From the NCBI GenBank assembly GCA_035560555.1, contig DATMZF010000035.1, forward strand, positions 1-64,000: a stretch of DNA of 64,000 nt, read 5' to 3'. Position numbers and translations under genes: made by a program. This DNA comes from UBA11090 sp035560555 (lineage in GTDB: Bacteria; Spirochaetota; Spirochaetia; Treponematales; Rectinemataceae). Below the pieces are notes generated by a model, which searched no databases, was not told the DNA's origin, and saw only the letters and a list, made by a program, of their open reading frames with translations. Shown piece after piece: positions 8,366 to 16,408 of the stretch (its first letter is position 1; the number at the start of each line of letters is the position of its first letter).

Positions 8366-8393
8366 ATTATATCAGGAACGAAGGGCTTTACAA
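8366..8393 (-). promoter_or_regulatory. Promoter of the acidic hypothetical gene
   Basis: On the minus strand TTGTAA (8393-8388), a 16-base spacer, then a perfect TATAAT (8371-8366). The GTG start at 8342 follows after a short leader that holds the ribosome site. Confidence 0.6.
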
Positions 8394-8468
8394 TATGAAT
8401 CTAGAGCCGGGAAGCTCGTCTGTCAATAATATTAAAGCGGCGCGGCGTTTGTACCGTAAATCTGGACA

Positions 8469-8990
8469 ATGAGTGAAACGCAACTTCACGACCGGGCGGG
8501 CAGAAGACTGTCCGCTCTGGGCGAGGCTTTTTCAAACGCTCTCTGCGCATGCGTCATAGCCTACTGTGTCGTGTCATTCTTCGCCGGGCAGGCGGGAATA
8601 CTCGCCTACAGGGACATGAAATCGGGGATCGAACAGATGAAGGAGAGGATCCTCGTCCTGAGCGGGGAAAACGCGAAGCTCACCGATCTGCGCGGTTCGC
8701 TGTCCTCGATTTCCGTGTCGGACAGGATGGTCCGCGAGGCGAGAGCCATCGGCTACCTGCGTCAGGACGAGAAGATGGTCATTTTTTCGTCGACAGCCCC
8801 CATGGTCTCCGACGCTCCTCGTTTTTACGAAACCGAGCCGCTCAAAGCCGGGGCATCGACGGGGCTTCCCGATCGGATGATCAAGCTTCTGGCGGTCATG
8901 ACCGGTCTCGCCGTTCTCCTCGCGTCGCTCCTCATGTCGGTCCTGCCCAGCAAGCGCGGTTCGTTCAGAACGACGGCAGATCGATCTTGA
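8469..8990 (+). CDS. FtsB/DivIC-like septum formation initiator family protein
   Basis: 173 residues. A membrane segment at about residues 25-45 is followed by a coiled coil (KSGIEQMKERILVLSGENAK) and then a short conserved-looking block ending ARAIGYLRQDEKMVIF. This layout is that of FtsB/DivIC, bitopic division proteins that bridge FtsL and FtsQ in the divisome. The protein is longer than usual because a second hydrophobic segment (about 135-155) sits at the C-terminus, which is not typical, so membership is likely but not certain. Its 3' end overlaps the 3' end of the convergent penicillin-binding protein gene by 26 bases, which would fit a cell-wall role for both. No clear ribosome site precedes the ATG. 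Confidence 0.62.
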   Translation: MSETQLHDRAGRRLSALGEAFSNALCACVIAYCVVSFFAGQAGILAYRDMKSGIEQMKERILVLSGENAKLTDLRGSLSSISVSDRMVREARAIGYLRQDEKMVIFSSTAPMVSDAPRFYETEPLKAGASTGLPDRMIKLLAVMTGLAVLLASLLMSVLPSKRGSFRTTADRS

Positions 8991-11457
8991 TCGTCGTGTC
9001 GAGCTCCGGCAAGGTGATCGCGCTGTCCGGTACCGTCAAAGCCGTACCGCTCTCCTGTGTTGAGGAACTCCCCGTAATCATATTGAAGAGGTTGGTGGCG
9101 TCCTCGGTCTTGTCCTTGTGGATGTCGCAGCTTTTGATGGGCTGAGTGCCGTCCAGATAGAGGAGATTGACCGTTCCCTCGTCGCAGTATTTCGTGGGAA
9201 GAAGCCCCGAGACGGAACAGACCGTCGCATTGACGAGGCCGCTCTGGGGCGCCGGGAAATTCTTGTAGGGCAACCCCTTATGTATATCCCTCATAAAATC
9301 GGCCCATATAGGCGCCGCTATCGTCGCGCCCGTCTGTTCGACGCCCAGCGAGTTGCCGCCGCGGTCGAAGCCAAACCATATGGCGGTGGTATAGTAGGGG
9401 CTGAAGCCCACGGTCCACGCGTCGGCCCAGTTCTGGGTCGTGCCCGTTTTCCCGCCCAGAGGAATCGTATAGCTGTTGCCGGCGCCGTCCTTTTGCTTCA
9501 TCGAAGCGCCAGAGCCCGTCGCTCCGGCGAGGGTCCCCGACCACACGACGCGCTTCAGCATGTCCGTCATCACGGCGGCGTTCTGGGGGCTTATGAGCTG
9601 GATGCCGCCACCCATTTTGCGCAGTTTTTCCCGCATTTCCTTTTCGGGCTCCAGGATGATGTTGCTGTTCCTGTCCTCCACATAGCGGATGGCGATGGGT
9701 TCCACCGCCTTGCCGCCATTCGCGAAGACGGAGAATGCCCTCGTCATCTGCATCGGGGTGACGCCTATCACGCCGAGGCCCAGGGGGTAGAGGCGGGGAA
9801 AGGTCCTCCGTATTTCCTTGGGATCGGTGATGCCGAGGAGGGCGGCGGCTCGCTGGATGGCGGCGTCGAAGCCCACCGTATCGAGGACTTTCACCGATGG
9901 CACGTTCATGGAATGGGCCAGGGCGTTCCATGCCAACACCTTGCCCTTCCACTCGCCCTTGAAGTTCAAGGGGATATAGGGGGTGCCGTCCTCGTTGTAG
10001 AAGATGGTGGGAGTGTCGTAGATGAGCGTTCCCTCGGTGACCTTCCTCGAGTCGATGGCGGCCGAATAGTAGAGGGGCTTGAAGGTGGAGCCCGGCATCA
10101 CGTTGGATTGGGTGGCGCGGATGAGCTGGTTGGAAGCGCCGTAATTCGAACCGCCGATGAGCGTCGTAATGTACCCCGTCGTGTTGTCGATGGTGACGAG
10201 CGAGCCTTCGACGATGGTCTTCTCGAGGCCCGTCTTTATCTTGGCCGTGCCCGAATTGGTCAACACCTTGAGATTGGACATCCCGAACATGAGCGATAGG
10301 GCGTCGAGGGTGGGGTTTATCTTGGAGGAATAGAATTCGTAGGATTTGGCCTCGCTCTTCGAATCCGAGACGACGAGGGGATGGAAGTTGAAGGACAGGC
10401 CAAGGAGTTCGACGATGGGCGTATATATGTCGTCGGCCCTGGAAAGGCGCTGGGAAGAGGCGTTTTTATACGAGGTGTTCGCCCTCTCTATGCCCCGTTT
10501 CATGTAGGCGTCGGCGATGACCTGCTGATCGAGATCGAGCGTCGTATACACGGACAGACCGTCGGAGTACAGGTCGGCCGAGCCATAGAGAAGATCGTCC
10601 TCGAGCTGTCTCCGCACATACTCGCTGAACCAGGGCGCCTTGTCTTCGCGCATATAAAAAGCGGATGAGGCGACTCTTCGGTAATCGAAATTGTCCCAGT
10701 AGTCGCTGAAAGAGGCTTCCGCCTCAGCTTTGGTCAGAACTTTGTTCTTCACCATCTGCTCGAGAAGTACCTTGGACCGCGCCATCGCGTTCTGCGGATT
10801 CTTGAAAGGACTGTACAGCGTGGGGCCGGCGAGCTGTATCGCGAGGATCGCCGATTCGGCGGGCGTACAGTCCTTGGCCGGGTGGTTGAAGAAATACTGG
10901 CTCGCCGCCTCGACGCCATAGAGGCCGCCCGCGCCCATGATCGTCCTGTTGAGGTACATCTCGAGGATTTCCGGCTTCGAGAATCTTCGTTCGATCTGGA
11001 GCGACCACCACAGCTCGACGAGTTTTCTTCGCAGCGAAATATCCTTCCTGTCGTCGTAGAGATCGCCCGCGAGCTGCTGGCTGATTACCGACCCGCCGCC
11101 CAGGTTTTTTCCGATTAGCTTTCCCACCACCGCGCGCGCGATCGATTTCACGGTAAAGCCACGATGCGTGTAGAACGTTTTGTCCTCGCGGGTGAGGAAG
11201 GCGCCGATGAGATGGGGGGGCAGGTCCCGTATCGGCACGGGATTGCGTTTTTCCTCCGAGAAGAATTCGGTGATGAGTCTTCCTTTTATATCATAGAGCT
11301 TCGTGGGAAGCGCCGATTTGAACTCGGTGAAATTCTCGTTCCTCATTATGTTGACGGTGCCGCCGAGCGCCACGCCGAAGCCCGCGCCAAGAAGGACGAC
11401 GAAGCTGAGCGAAAGCCAGACGGAGAGCGGGGTTGCTTTTCTAGACCTCTTGGACAT
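8965..11457 (-). CDS. Class A penicillin-binding protein (PBP1A family)
   Basis: A bifunctional peptidoglycan synthase anchored by one N-terminal membrane segment (about residues 13-35 from the ATG at 11457). The glycosyltransferase-51 domain shows REDKTFYTHRGF with catalytic Glu91, then GGSVISQQLAG and the conserved block around KPEILEMYLN. The transpeptidase domain has all three motifs: STFK with nucleophile Ser457, SMN at 516-518, and KTGT at 670-673. At 830 residues it has the normal length. A TTG at 11493 in frame would add 12 residues, but it lies within the predicted -35 box. The ATG at 11457 has a -10 hexamer ending seven bases upstream and no Shine-Dalgarno, as expected for a leaderless message. 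Confidence 0.93.
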   Translation of the reverse strand: MSKRSRKATPLSVWLSLSFVVLLGAGFGVALGGTVNIMRNENFTEFKSALPTKLYDIKGRLITEFFSEEKRNPVPIRDLPPHLIGAFLTREDKTFYTHRGFTVKSIARAVVGKLIGKNLGGGSVISQQLAGDLYDDRKDISLRRKLVELWWSLQIERRFSKPEILEMYLNRTIMGAGGLYGVEAASQYFFNHPAKDCTPAESAILAIQLAGPTLYSPFKNPQNAMARSKVLLEQMVKNKVLTKAEAEASFSDYWDNFDYRRVASSAFYMREDKAPWFSEYVRRQLEDDLLYGSADLYSDGLSVYTTLDLDQQVIADAYMKRGIERANTSYKNASSQRLSRADDIYTPIVELLGLSFNFHPLVVSDSKSEAKSYEFYSSKINPTLDALSLMFGMSNLKVLTNSGTAKIKTGLEKTIVEGSLVTIDNTTGYITTLIGGSNYGASNQLIRATQSNVMPGSTFKPLYYSAAIDSRKVTEGTLIYDTPTIFYNEDGTPYIPLNFKGEWKGKVLAWNALAHSMNVPSVKVLDTVGFDAAIQRAAALLGITDPKEIRRTFPRLYPLGLGVIGVTPMQMTRAFSVFANGGKAVEPIAIRYVEDRNSNIILEPEKEMREKLRKMGGGIQLISPQNAAVMTDMLKRVVWSGTLAGATGSGASMKQKDGAGNSYTIPLGGKTGTTQNWADAWTVGFSPYYTTAIWFGFDRGGNSLGVEQTGATIAAPIWADFMRDIHKGLPYKNFPAPQSGLVNATVCSVSGLLPTKYCDEGTVNLLYLDGTQPIKSCDIHKDKTEDATNLFNMITGSSSTQESGTALTVPDSAITLPELDTTIKIDLPSF

Positions 11458-11464
11458 AGGAATA

Positions 11465-11493
11465 AGGGTATACAACTGCCGCGGCTTGGTCAA
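11465..11493 (-). promoter_or_regulatory. Leaderless-type promoter of the PBP gene
   Basis: On the minus strand TTGACC (11493-11488), a 17-base spacer, then TACCCT (11470-11465). The hexamer ends seven bases before the ATG at 11457, so transcription should start at or within one or two bases of the start codon. Confidence 0.5.
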
Positions 11494-11612
11494 TTATGGA
11501 CAGGTGAATGTTTTGGGGCCTCGGCCAATGGACAAGTTCTGGGCCGCGTGTCAAAAGAGGGGCTCCCACTGGATATTTATTTTTAAAAATTGTAACATTT
11601 ATGTGTATCGTA

Positions 11613-11642
11613 TTGACGAAGCTAGCCATTTATGGATATTAA
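11613..11642 (+). promoter_or_regulatory. Promoter of gapA
   Basis: TTGACG at 11613-11618, an 18-base spacer and TATTAA at 11637-11642. The predicted start near 11649 leaves a leader of about 65 bases. The rest of the 256-base region between the PBP gene and gapA holds the PBP promoter and the palindrome listed next. Nothing else was recognised. Confidence 0.5.
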
Positions 11643-11660
11643 TTTATCTAAAGATGCTAG

Positions 11661-11679
11661 AAAGCGTTAAAAACGCTTT
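11661..11679. promoter_or_regulatory. Perfect inverted repeat in the gapA leader
   Basis: AAAGCGTT, three bases, AACGCTTT: a 19-base perfect dyad about 12 bases downstream of the predicted transcription start and 34 bases before the gapA ATG. It could be an operator for a dimeric repressor or a stabilising 5' stem-loop. No U-run follows, so it is not a terminator. Confidence 0.55.
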
Positions 11680-11713
11680 ACATAACCTAAACACGTTCCC
11701 AAGGAGGAACTCC

Positions 11714-12784
11714 ATGAAAGTAGCAATCAACGGTTTCGGAAGGATCGGAAGACTCGTGTTCCAGTCCATCGTGGATCAGGGCCTGCTCGGCAAAGACAAG
11801 ATCGATGTCGTCGCCGTCGTGGATATCTCCACCGACGCCAAGTATTTCGCGTACCAGCTCAAATATGATTCCATCCATGGCCATATGAAGGCGCAGATCT
11901 CCTCCAAGAAGAGCGACCCCGCCCTGACCGAGGACGACGTGCTCGTCGTGAACGGCCATGAGGTCAAATGCGTCCTGGCCGAGAAGGAACTCAAGAATCT
12001 CCCCTGGAAAAAGCTCGGCGTCGAGTACGTCGTGGAATCCACGGGCCTCTTCGCCAACGAGAAGTCCTGGGGCCACCTCGAGGCGGGCGCCAAGAAGGTC
12101 ATCATCTCCGCTCCCGCGAAGAGCGCGGACGAGACCAAGAAAATCCCGACCTTCGTCATCGGCGTCAATGAAGGGAAGTACGACCCAGCCAAGCACGACG
12201 TCGTCTCCAACGCCAGCTGCACCACGAACTGCCTCGCGCCCCTCGTCTATGTCCTCCTCAAGGAAGGCGTCGGCGTCGACCGCGGCCTCATGACCACCAT
12301 CCACTCCACCACCGCGACCCAGAAGACGGTCGACGGCGTTTCCAAGAAGGACTGGAGGGGCGGCCGCGCCGCTTCCAACAATATCATCCCATCCACCACC
12401 GGCGCCGCCAAGGCTGTCGGCGAGGTTCTCCCCGAGACCAAGGGCAAGCTCACCGGCATGTCCTTCCGCGTCCCGACCCTCGACGTCTCCGTCGTGGACC
12501 TCACCTTCACCGCGGCACGCGACTCTTCCATCGAGGAGATCGACGGCCTTCTCAAAAAGGCTTCGGAAACCTACCTCAAGGACATCCTCGGCTACTGCAG
12601 CGAAGAGCTCGTTTCCACGGACTTCATCCACGACGCGCGCTCCTCCATCTACGACAGCCTCGCCACCAAGCAGAACAACCTGCCCGGCGAGAAGCGCTTC
12701 TTCAAGGTCGTCTCCTGGTACGACAACGAGTGGGGCTATTCCAACAGGGTCATCGACCTCCTCCGCTACATGGGTTCGAAGTAA
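11714..12784 (+). CDS. gapA: Glyceraldehyde-3-phosphate dehydrogenase
   Basis: The NAD-dependent glycolytic enzyme that oxidises and phosphorylates glyceraldehyde 3-phosphate. 356 residues, slightly longer than the common ~335, with an insertion near residues 25-45 and around the PAKHD region. The N-terminal Rossmann motif INGFGRIGR is at residues 5-13. The catalytic cysteine is Cys169 in SNASCTTN. The C-terminal WYDNEWGYSNRV block is intact. A strong AAGGAGG site lies six bases before the ATG. The open frame runs on upstream, but nothing there resembles the family. It heads the glycolytic cluster. Codon use is strongly biased to C-ending codons, as expected for a highly expressed gene. Confidence 0.97.
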   Translation: MKVAINGFGRIGRLVFQSIVDQGLLGKDKIDVVAVVDISTDAKYFAYQLKYDSIHGHMKAQISSKKSDPALTEDDVLVVNGHEVKCVLAEKELKNLPWKKLGVEYVVESTGLFANEKSWGHLEAGAKKVIISAPAKSADETKKIPTFVIGVNEGKYDPAKHDVVSNASCTTNCLAPLVYVLLKEGVGVDRGLMTTIHSTTATQKTVDGVSKKDWRGGRAASNNIIPSTTGAAKAVGEVLPETKGKLTGMSFRVPTLDVSVVDLTFTAARDSSIEEIDGLLKKASETYLKDILGYCSEELVSTDFIHDARSSIYDSLATKQNNLPGEKRFFKVVSWYDNEWGYSNRVIDLLRYMGSK

Positions 12785-12872
12785 TAAGGTTTCGCTTTCG
12801 TTGCAGCGGCGGCGCCGAGGTCGCTCAGGGCTTCCTGGGCGGTTGGGGGCGACGCCGCAAGGAGCCTGAAAA

Positions 12873-14132
12873 ATGATTAAAACCGTCAAGGATATAAAGC
12901 TCGCCGGAAAACGCGTCATCATGCGCGTCGACTTCAACGTTCCCATGAAAGAGGGGAAGGTGCAGGACGATACCCGCATCACGGCCGCCATTCCCACAAT
13001 CAAGTACGTCCTCGAAGCGGGGGTAAAAAGCCTCGTTCTCATGTCCCACCTGGGCGATCCCGACAAGGACGCCGCCAAGGCCAAGGAAAAGGCGGAAAAG
13101 GACGGGAAAGCTTTCGATCTCGAAAAGTATCTCGCGGGAAAACACAGGATGAAGCCTGTCGCCGAGTATCTTTCGGCCAAATTGGGCAAACCGGTCGTCT
13201 TCCTTCCCTCCTGCATGGGACAGAAGGCCGCCATCGACGCCTTGCCCGACGGTTCCGTCGTCATGCTGGAGAACACTCGCTTCCATAAAGAAGAGACCTC
13301 CAAGGATCCCGCCAAGCAGGAAGTCCTCGCCAAGGAACTCGCCTCCTACGGCGATGTCTACGTCAACGACGCCTTTGGCTCGGCGCATCGGGCTCATGCC
13401 TCCACCGCCACGATAGCCAAGTTCAGCAAGGTGAGCGTCGGCGGTTTCCTCATGGAAAAAGAAGTGGCTCACCTCGAGCCCATGCTCCATAATCCCCCGC
13501 GGCCCATGGTCGCCATCATCGGCGGCGCGAAGGTTTCCTCGAAGATCGCGGTGCTCCAGAGCCTGCTCAAGACAGCCAGCGCCCTCATCATCGGCGGCGG
13601 CATGGCCTACACCTTCCTCAAGGTCAAGGGTTTCAAGGTCGGCAAGAGTCTCATCGAGGACGATTTCCTCGATACGGCGAAGAGCCTGCTCGACGAAGCG
13701 GCTAAAGCCGGCGTCACGATCGTTCTTCCCGTCGACCATATCTGCGCCGCGGCTTTCGCCCCGGACGCGGCTCCCGTGAACGTGGAGGGCGAGAACATCG
13801 CCGACGATCTCATGGGCCTCGACGTAGGCCCCAAGACCCTCGCTTTGTACCGCGAGGTTCTCTCGAAGGCGGAAAGCATAGTCTGGAACGGCCCCGTGGG
13901 CGTCTTCGAATTCGACGCCTTCGCGAAGGGAACCGAGGAAGTGGCCACAATGGTCGCCGCGGCGACGGGCCGTGGCGCCCTCACCGTGGTAGGCGGCGGG
14001 GACTCCGTGGCCGCCGTCAACAAATTCGGCCTCGCCTCCAAGATGAGCCACGTTTCTACCGGCGGCGGCGCCAGCCTCGAGTACCTCGAGGGCAAAACCC
14101 TGCCCGGAATCGCCTGTCTCGAACAAAAGTAG
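12873..14132 (+). CDS. pgk: Phosphoglycerate kinase
   Basis: Transfers the acyl phosphate of 1,3-bisphosphoglycerate to ADP in the glycolytic step after GapA. 419 residues, normal length. It shows the N-terminal substrate loop (RVDFNVP at about 18-24), the GGAKVSSK block around the hinge, the GGGMAYTF nucleotide region and the C-terminal GGGDSVAAV loop. An AAGGAGC site lies eight bases upstream. The 88-base spacer after gapA is very GC-rich with several GCGGCG / CGCCGC complementary runs. It probably folds and could help process or balance the gapA-pgk message. A strong terminator follows the gene. Confidence 0.97.
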   Translation: MIKTVKDIKLAGKRVIMRVDFNVPMKEGKVQDDTRITAAIPTIKYVLEAGVKSLVLMSHLGDPDKDAAKAKEKAEKDGKAFDLEKYLAGKHRMKPVAEYLSAKLGKPVVFLPSCMGQKAAIDALPDGSVVMLENTRFHKEETSKDPAKQEVLAKELASYGDVYVNDAFGSAHRAHASTATIAKFSKVSVGGFLMEKEVAHLEPMLHNPPRPMVAIIGGAKVSSKIAVLQSLLKTASALIIGGGMAYTFLKVKGFKVGKSLIEDDFLDTAKSLLDEAAKAGVTIVLPVDHICAAAFAPDAAPVNVEGENIADDLMGLDVGPKTLALYREVLSKAESIVWNGPVGVFEFDAFAKGTEEVATMVAAATGRGALTVVGGGDSVAAVNKFGLASKMSHVSTGGGASLEYLEGKTLPGIACLEQK

Positions 14133-14164
14133 CCTCCCTTTCCGGAAAGACCTTGCAGCTATTG

Positions 14165-14194
14165 AAGGCCGCCCGAAAGGGTGGCCTTTTTTTT
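14165..14194 (+). terminator. Rho-independent terminator of gapA-pgk
   Basis: AAGGCCGCCC, loop GAAA, GGGTGGCCTT: a 10-bp stem with one G-U pair and a GNRA tetraloop, with a run of eight T starting inside the last stem bases. Confidence 0.93.
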
Positions 14195-14275
14195 ATCCCC
14201 GGGGCGATTCGATGGGAGAGGGTTTTCTTTCCTCCTCGAAGGGTTGTCTCTATATTATGACTAAAGGAGTCAAGA

Positions 14276-14932
14276 TTGAAGAGCGCGGCGATAATTGGAT
14301 CGAAAGCGGCGACGGCCGCGAAGACCGGCAAAACCGCCAAGTCAGGCGCGAAACCGGCGGACGGGAAATCGCCCGACCCCGGACTGTTCGCGAGGATGAG
14401 GGAGGATATCGAGGCCGTCAGGGAACGCGATCCCGCCGCCCACTCCTCGACGGAAATCGTCCTGGCCTACGCGGGGCTGCACGCGATCTGGGCGCACCGT
14501 CTCGCCCATTTTCTATGGCTCCGCGGCGGAAGGATTTCCGCGCGTGTCCTTTCCCAGCTCGCCCGTTTCTTCACCGGCGTGGAGATTCACCCGGGCGCGC
14601 GCGTCGGCCGGCGATTCTTCATCGACCACGGAATGGGCGTCGTCATCGGGGAGACGGCCGAAATCGGCGACGATGTGACCATCTACCACGGCGTGACCTT
14701 GGGGGGGACGACTCTAAGCAGGGGCAAGCGCCATCCGACGCTGGGCGACAGGGTGACTGTCGGGGCGGGGGCGAAAATCCTCGGCAACATCAGCATCGGC
14801 GCAGACTCGAGGGTAGGGGCCAACGCCGTCGCCATACGATCGGTGCCCGAGAACTCCGTCATCGTGGGATTCCCTGGCCGCGGCTGCGGCGACAGCGATC
14901 GCTGTTGGGGCGGGGAGGATTTCATAATTTGA
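14276..14932 (+). CDS. cysE: Serine O-acetyltransferase
   Basis: Acetylates L-serine to O-acetylserine, the first step of cysteine synthesis. The start is a TTG with AAAGGAGT seven bases upstream. An Ala/Lys-rich leader of about 40 residues precedes the usual N-terminal helix region starting at MREDIEAVRERD, which has an alternative ATG. The C-terminal two thirds form the left-handed beta-helix of hexapeptide transferases, with the catalytic region FIDHGMGVVIGETAEIGDDV and the GVTLGGT turn. It lies between pgk and tpiA but is separated from pgk by a strong terminator, so it is transcribed on its own. Confidence 0.93.
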   Translation: MKSAAIIGSKAATAAKTGKTAKSGAKPADGKSPDPGLFARMREDIEAVRERDPAAHSSTEIVLAYAGLHAIWAHRLAHFLWLRGGRISARVLSQLARFFTGVEIHPGARVGRRFFIDHGMGVVIGETAEIGDDVTIYHGVTLGGTTLSRGKRHPTLGDRVTVGAGAKILGNISIGADSRVGANAVAIRSVPENSVIVGFPGRGCGDSDRCWGGEDFII

Positions 14933-14981
14933 TGCATGCAATTTTTATGACGGTTTCGCCGGTTTGGATGTCGAAAATGCC

Positions 14982-15011
14982 TTTACTAAACGCTTGGATT
15001 TCAGCTACTAT
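14982..15011 (+). promoter_or_regulatory. Promoter of tpiA
   Basis: TTTACT at 14982-14987, 18 bases, TACTAT at 15006-15011. The predicted transcript begins near 15018, just before the hairpin at 15024-15043. Confidence 0.45.
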
Positions 15012-15023
15012 CGTCGGCGTGGC

Positions 15024-15043
15024 CGGAACCCTGCTTGGTTCCG
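15024..15043 (+). promoter_or_regulatory. Hairpin in the tpiA leader
   Basis: CGGAACC, loop CTGCTT, GGTTCCG: a perfect 7-bp stem directly after the predicted transcription start and 28 bases before the tpiA ATG. No U-run follows, so a terminator role (for cysE) is less likely than a 5' stem. Confidence 0.5.
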
Positions 15044-15070
15044 AAAGCTTCTTTAAATGAGGTACTACCC

Positions 15071-15820
15071 ATGCGTTCATATTTTATCGCCGGCAACTGG
15101 AAAATGCACAAGACCGTCGCTGAATCCGTCGCCCTCGCCGCCGATCTCAAGGCCAAACTCGCGGGCTGCAAGGAAAAAGTGATGATCGCTCCCGCCTTCA
15201 CCGCCCTTTCCGAGGTCGCTAAGGTGCTCGCGGGGTCCAATATTCTTCTCGGCGCGCAGAACATGGGGCCGGAAGAGCAGGGAGCCCATACGGGCGAGGT
15301 ATCGGTGCTCATGCTCAAGGATATCGGCGTCAAGGTCGTCATCCTCGGCCATTCCGAGCGCAGGCACAGCTATCTCGAATCCGACGCCCTCATCAACAAG
15401 AAGGTCAATCTGGCGCTCGCGCATGGGCTCGAAGTCATCCTCTGCGTGGGAGAGACCCTGGAGGAGCGCGAATCCGGAAAACTGGAGACCGTCCTCTCCA
15501 CCCAGCTGCGCGAAGGGCTCAAGGGCGTCGCCGCCGAAAGCCTCGACAAGGTGACCATCGCCTACGAACCCGTATGGGCCATCGGAACGGGCAAGACCGC
15601 CACGCCCGAGGATGCCGATTCGGTCCACGCTTACTGCAGGAAGGTCCTCGCTTCCCTCTACGGCGAGGCGAAAGCGAAGACGATGATCATCCAGTACGGC
15701 GGCTCGGTGAAGGCGGACAACGCCGCGTCCCTCATGGCCAAGCCCAACATCGACGGCGCCCTCGTCGGCGGCGCGAGCCTCAAGGTCGAGAGTTTTGTCC
15801 CGATCGCCTGTTTTAGGTAA
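15071..15820 (+). CDS. tpiA: Triosephosphate isomerase
   Basis: Interconverts dihydroxyacetone phosphate and glyceraldehyde 3-phosphate. 249 residues, normal TIM-barrel length. It shows the active-site Lys11 in GNWKMHKT, the electrophilic His in GHSERR, the catalytic Glu in AYEPVWAIGTG and the phosphate-binding GGSVKADN and GALVGGASL loops. The start is the ATG at 15071 with GAGG eight bases upstream. The frame extends 12 codons further without similarity to the family. secG follows after a spacer with its own promoter. Confidence 0.97.
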   Translation: MRSYFIAGNWKMHKTVAESVALAADLKAKLAGCKEKVMIAPAFTALSEVAKVLAGSNILLGAQNMGPEEQGAHTGEVSVLMLKDIGVKVVILGHSERRHSYLESDALINKKVNLALAHGLEVILCVGETLEERESGKLETVLSTQLREGLKGVAAESLDKVTIAYEPVWAIGTGKTATPEDADSVHAYCRKVLASLYGEAKAKTMIIQYGGSVKADNAASLMAKPNIDGALVGGASLKVESFVPIACFR

Positions 15821-15834
15821 ATTATGGTGAGGTC

Positions 15835-15862
15835 TTGATTCGAGGCCTCGTTCTCGTATACC
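15835..15862 (+). promoter_or_regulatory. Promoter of secG
   Basis: TTGATT at 15835-15840, a 16-base spacer containing the palindrome CGAGGCCTCG (15841-15850), then TATACC at 15857-15862. The expected start falls at the base of the hairpin at 15864-15900. Confidence 0.45.
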
Positions 15863-15863
15863 A

Positions 15864-15900
15864 TGACAACCTGTGCGCGCAACGCGAGCACAGGTTGTCA
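15864..15900 (+). promoter_or_regulatory. Strong 13-bp hairpin before secG
   Basis: TGACAACCTGTGC, an 11-base loop, GCACAGGTTGTCA: perfect 13-bp arms. It follows tpiA by 43 bases and precedes the secG ATG by 25. Without a U-run it is not a classical terminator. By position it would form the 5' end of the secG transcript or a processing site in a tpiA-secG message. Confidence 0.6.
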
Positions 15901-15925
15901 ATCTTGCATTCCGGGAGTCGTTACC

Positions 15926-16339
15926 ATGGGTTTTTTTGCTGTGCTGCTCCTCGTTCTCTTCGTTCTCGTCTGCGCCCTGCTCATTTTCCTCGTCATCATC
16001 CAAGATGAGGATTCCGACTCTCTCGGCGGCATTTTCGCCGGCGGATCGGCGAGCGCCTTCGGATCGAGATCCTCGAATGTCGTCATTAAGATAACCTATG
16101 TGCTTGGCGCTCTTTTCTTCGTGACCGCTTTCTCGATGGCGATCATCAACAAATCCTCGACCGGTAACGTAGAGGCCCTGGCGACCAAGCAAGCCGAACA
16201 GACTACCAATACCGAATGGTGGAAGGGCGATACGACCGCCACAACGCTAGCTCCCGGAGCGACCGCGCCGGCTGCGGCGCCAGCCGAGGCGCCTGCCGCG
16301 GCACCGGCCGAATCGACGACGCAGACAACGACGAAATAA
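15926..16339 (+). CDS. secG: SecG, preprotein translocase subunit
   Basis: Small SecYEG accessory subunit that assists SecA-driven export. 137 residues. Membrane segment 1 (about 3-24) is followed by the family's glycine/serine loop reading GGIFAGGSASAFGSR, then membrane segment 2 (about 50-70). The first ~75 residues correspond to the normal protein. The remaining ~60 are a low-complexity Ala/Pro/Thr/Glu tail (repeated APAA / PAEAPA), an extension seen in several SecG proteins. The start is the ATG at 15926 with GGGAG upstream. An in-frame ATG at 15863 lies inside the hairpin and is rejected. Confidence 0.93.
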   Translation: MGFFAVLLLVLFVLVCALLIFLVIIQDEDSDSLGGIFAGGSASAFGSRSSNVVIKITYVLGALFFVTAFSMAIINKSSTGNVEALATKQAEQTTNTEWWKGDTTATTLAPGATAPAAAPAEAPAAAPAESTTQTTTK

Positions 16340-16408
16340 AGCGCCGATCGGGCGCCAGAGAAGCGAAGACTCCTCCCTTGCTTTGTCATTAGAGGATGGA
16401 GCGGACAT

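Noticed and set aside
11458..11713. tRNA or other stable RNA gene in the largest non-coding spacer
   Set aside because: No cloverleaf, T-loop consensus or 3' CCA-adjacent stem could be found. The spacer is explained by two promoters and a palindrome.
11687..14126. Long minus-strand open frames opposite gapA and pgk
   Set aside because: They are antisense shadows caused by strong codon bias in highly expressed GC-rich genes. They lack starts, ribosome sites and family motifs.
15864..15900. Rho-independent terminator of tpiA
   Set aside because: The stem is strong but no T-run follows on the plus strand, and a plausible secG promoter places the transcription start at its base.
15863..15925. 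Alternative start of secG inside the hairpin
   Set aside because: The extra 21 residues are Cys-rich and would precede the first membrane segment. The ATG lies at the -10 box itself, so it would not be transcribed from that promoter.
16340..16408. Terminator after secG
   Set aside because: GCGCC/GGCGC can pair with a small loop, but the stem is five bases only and has no T-run.
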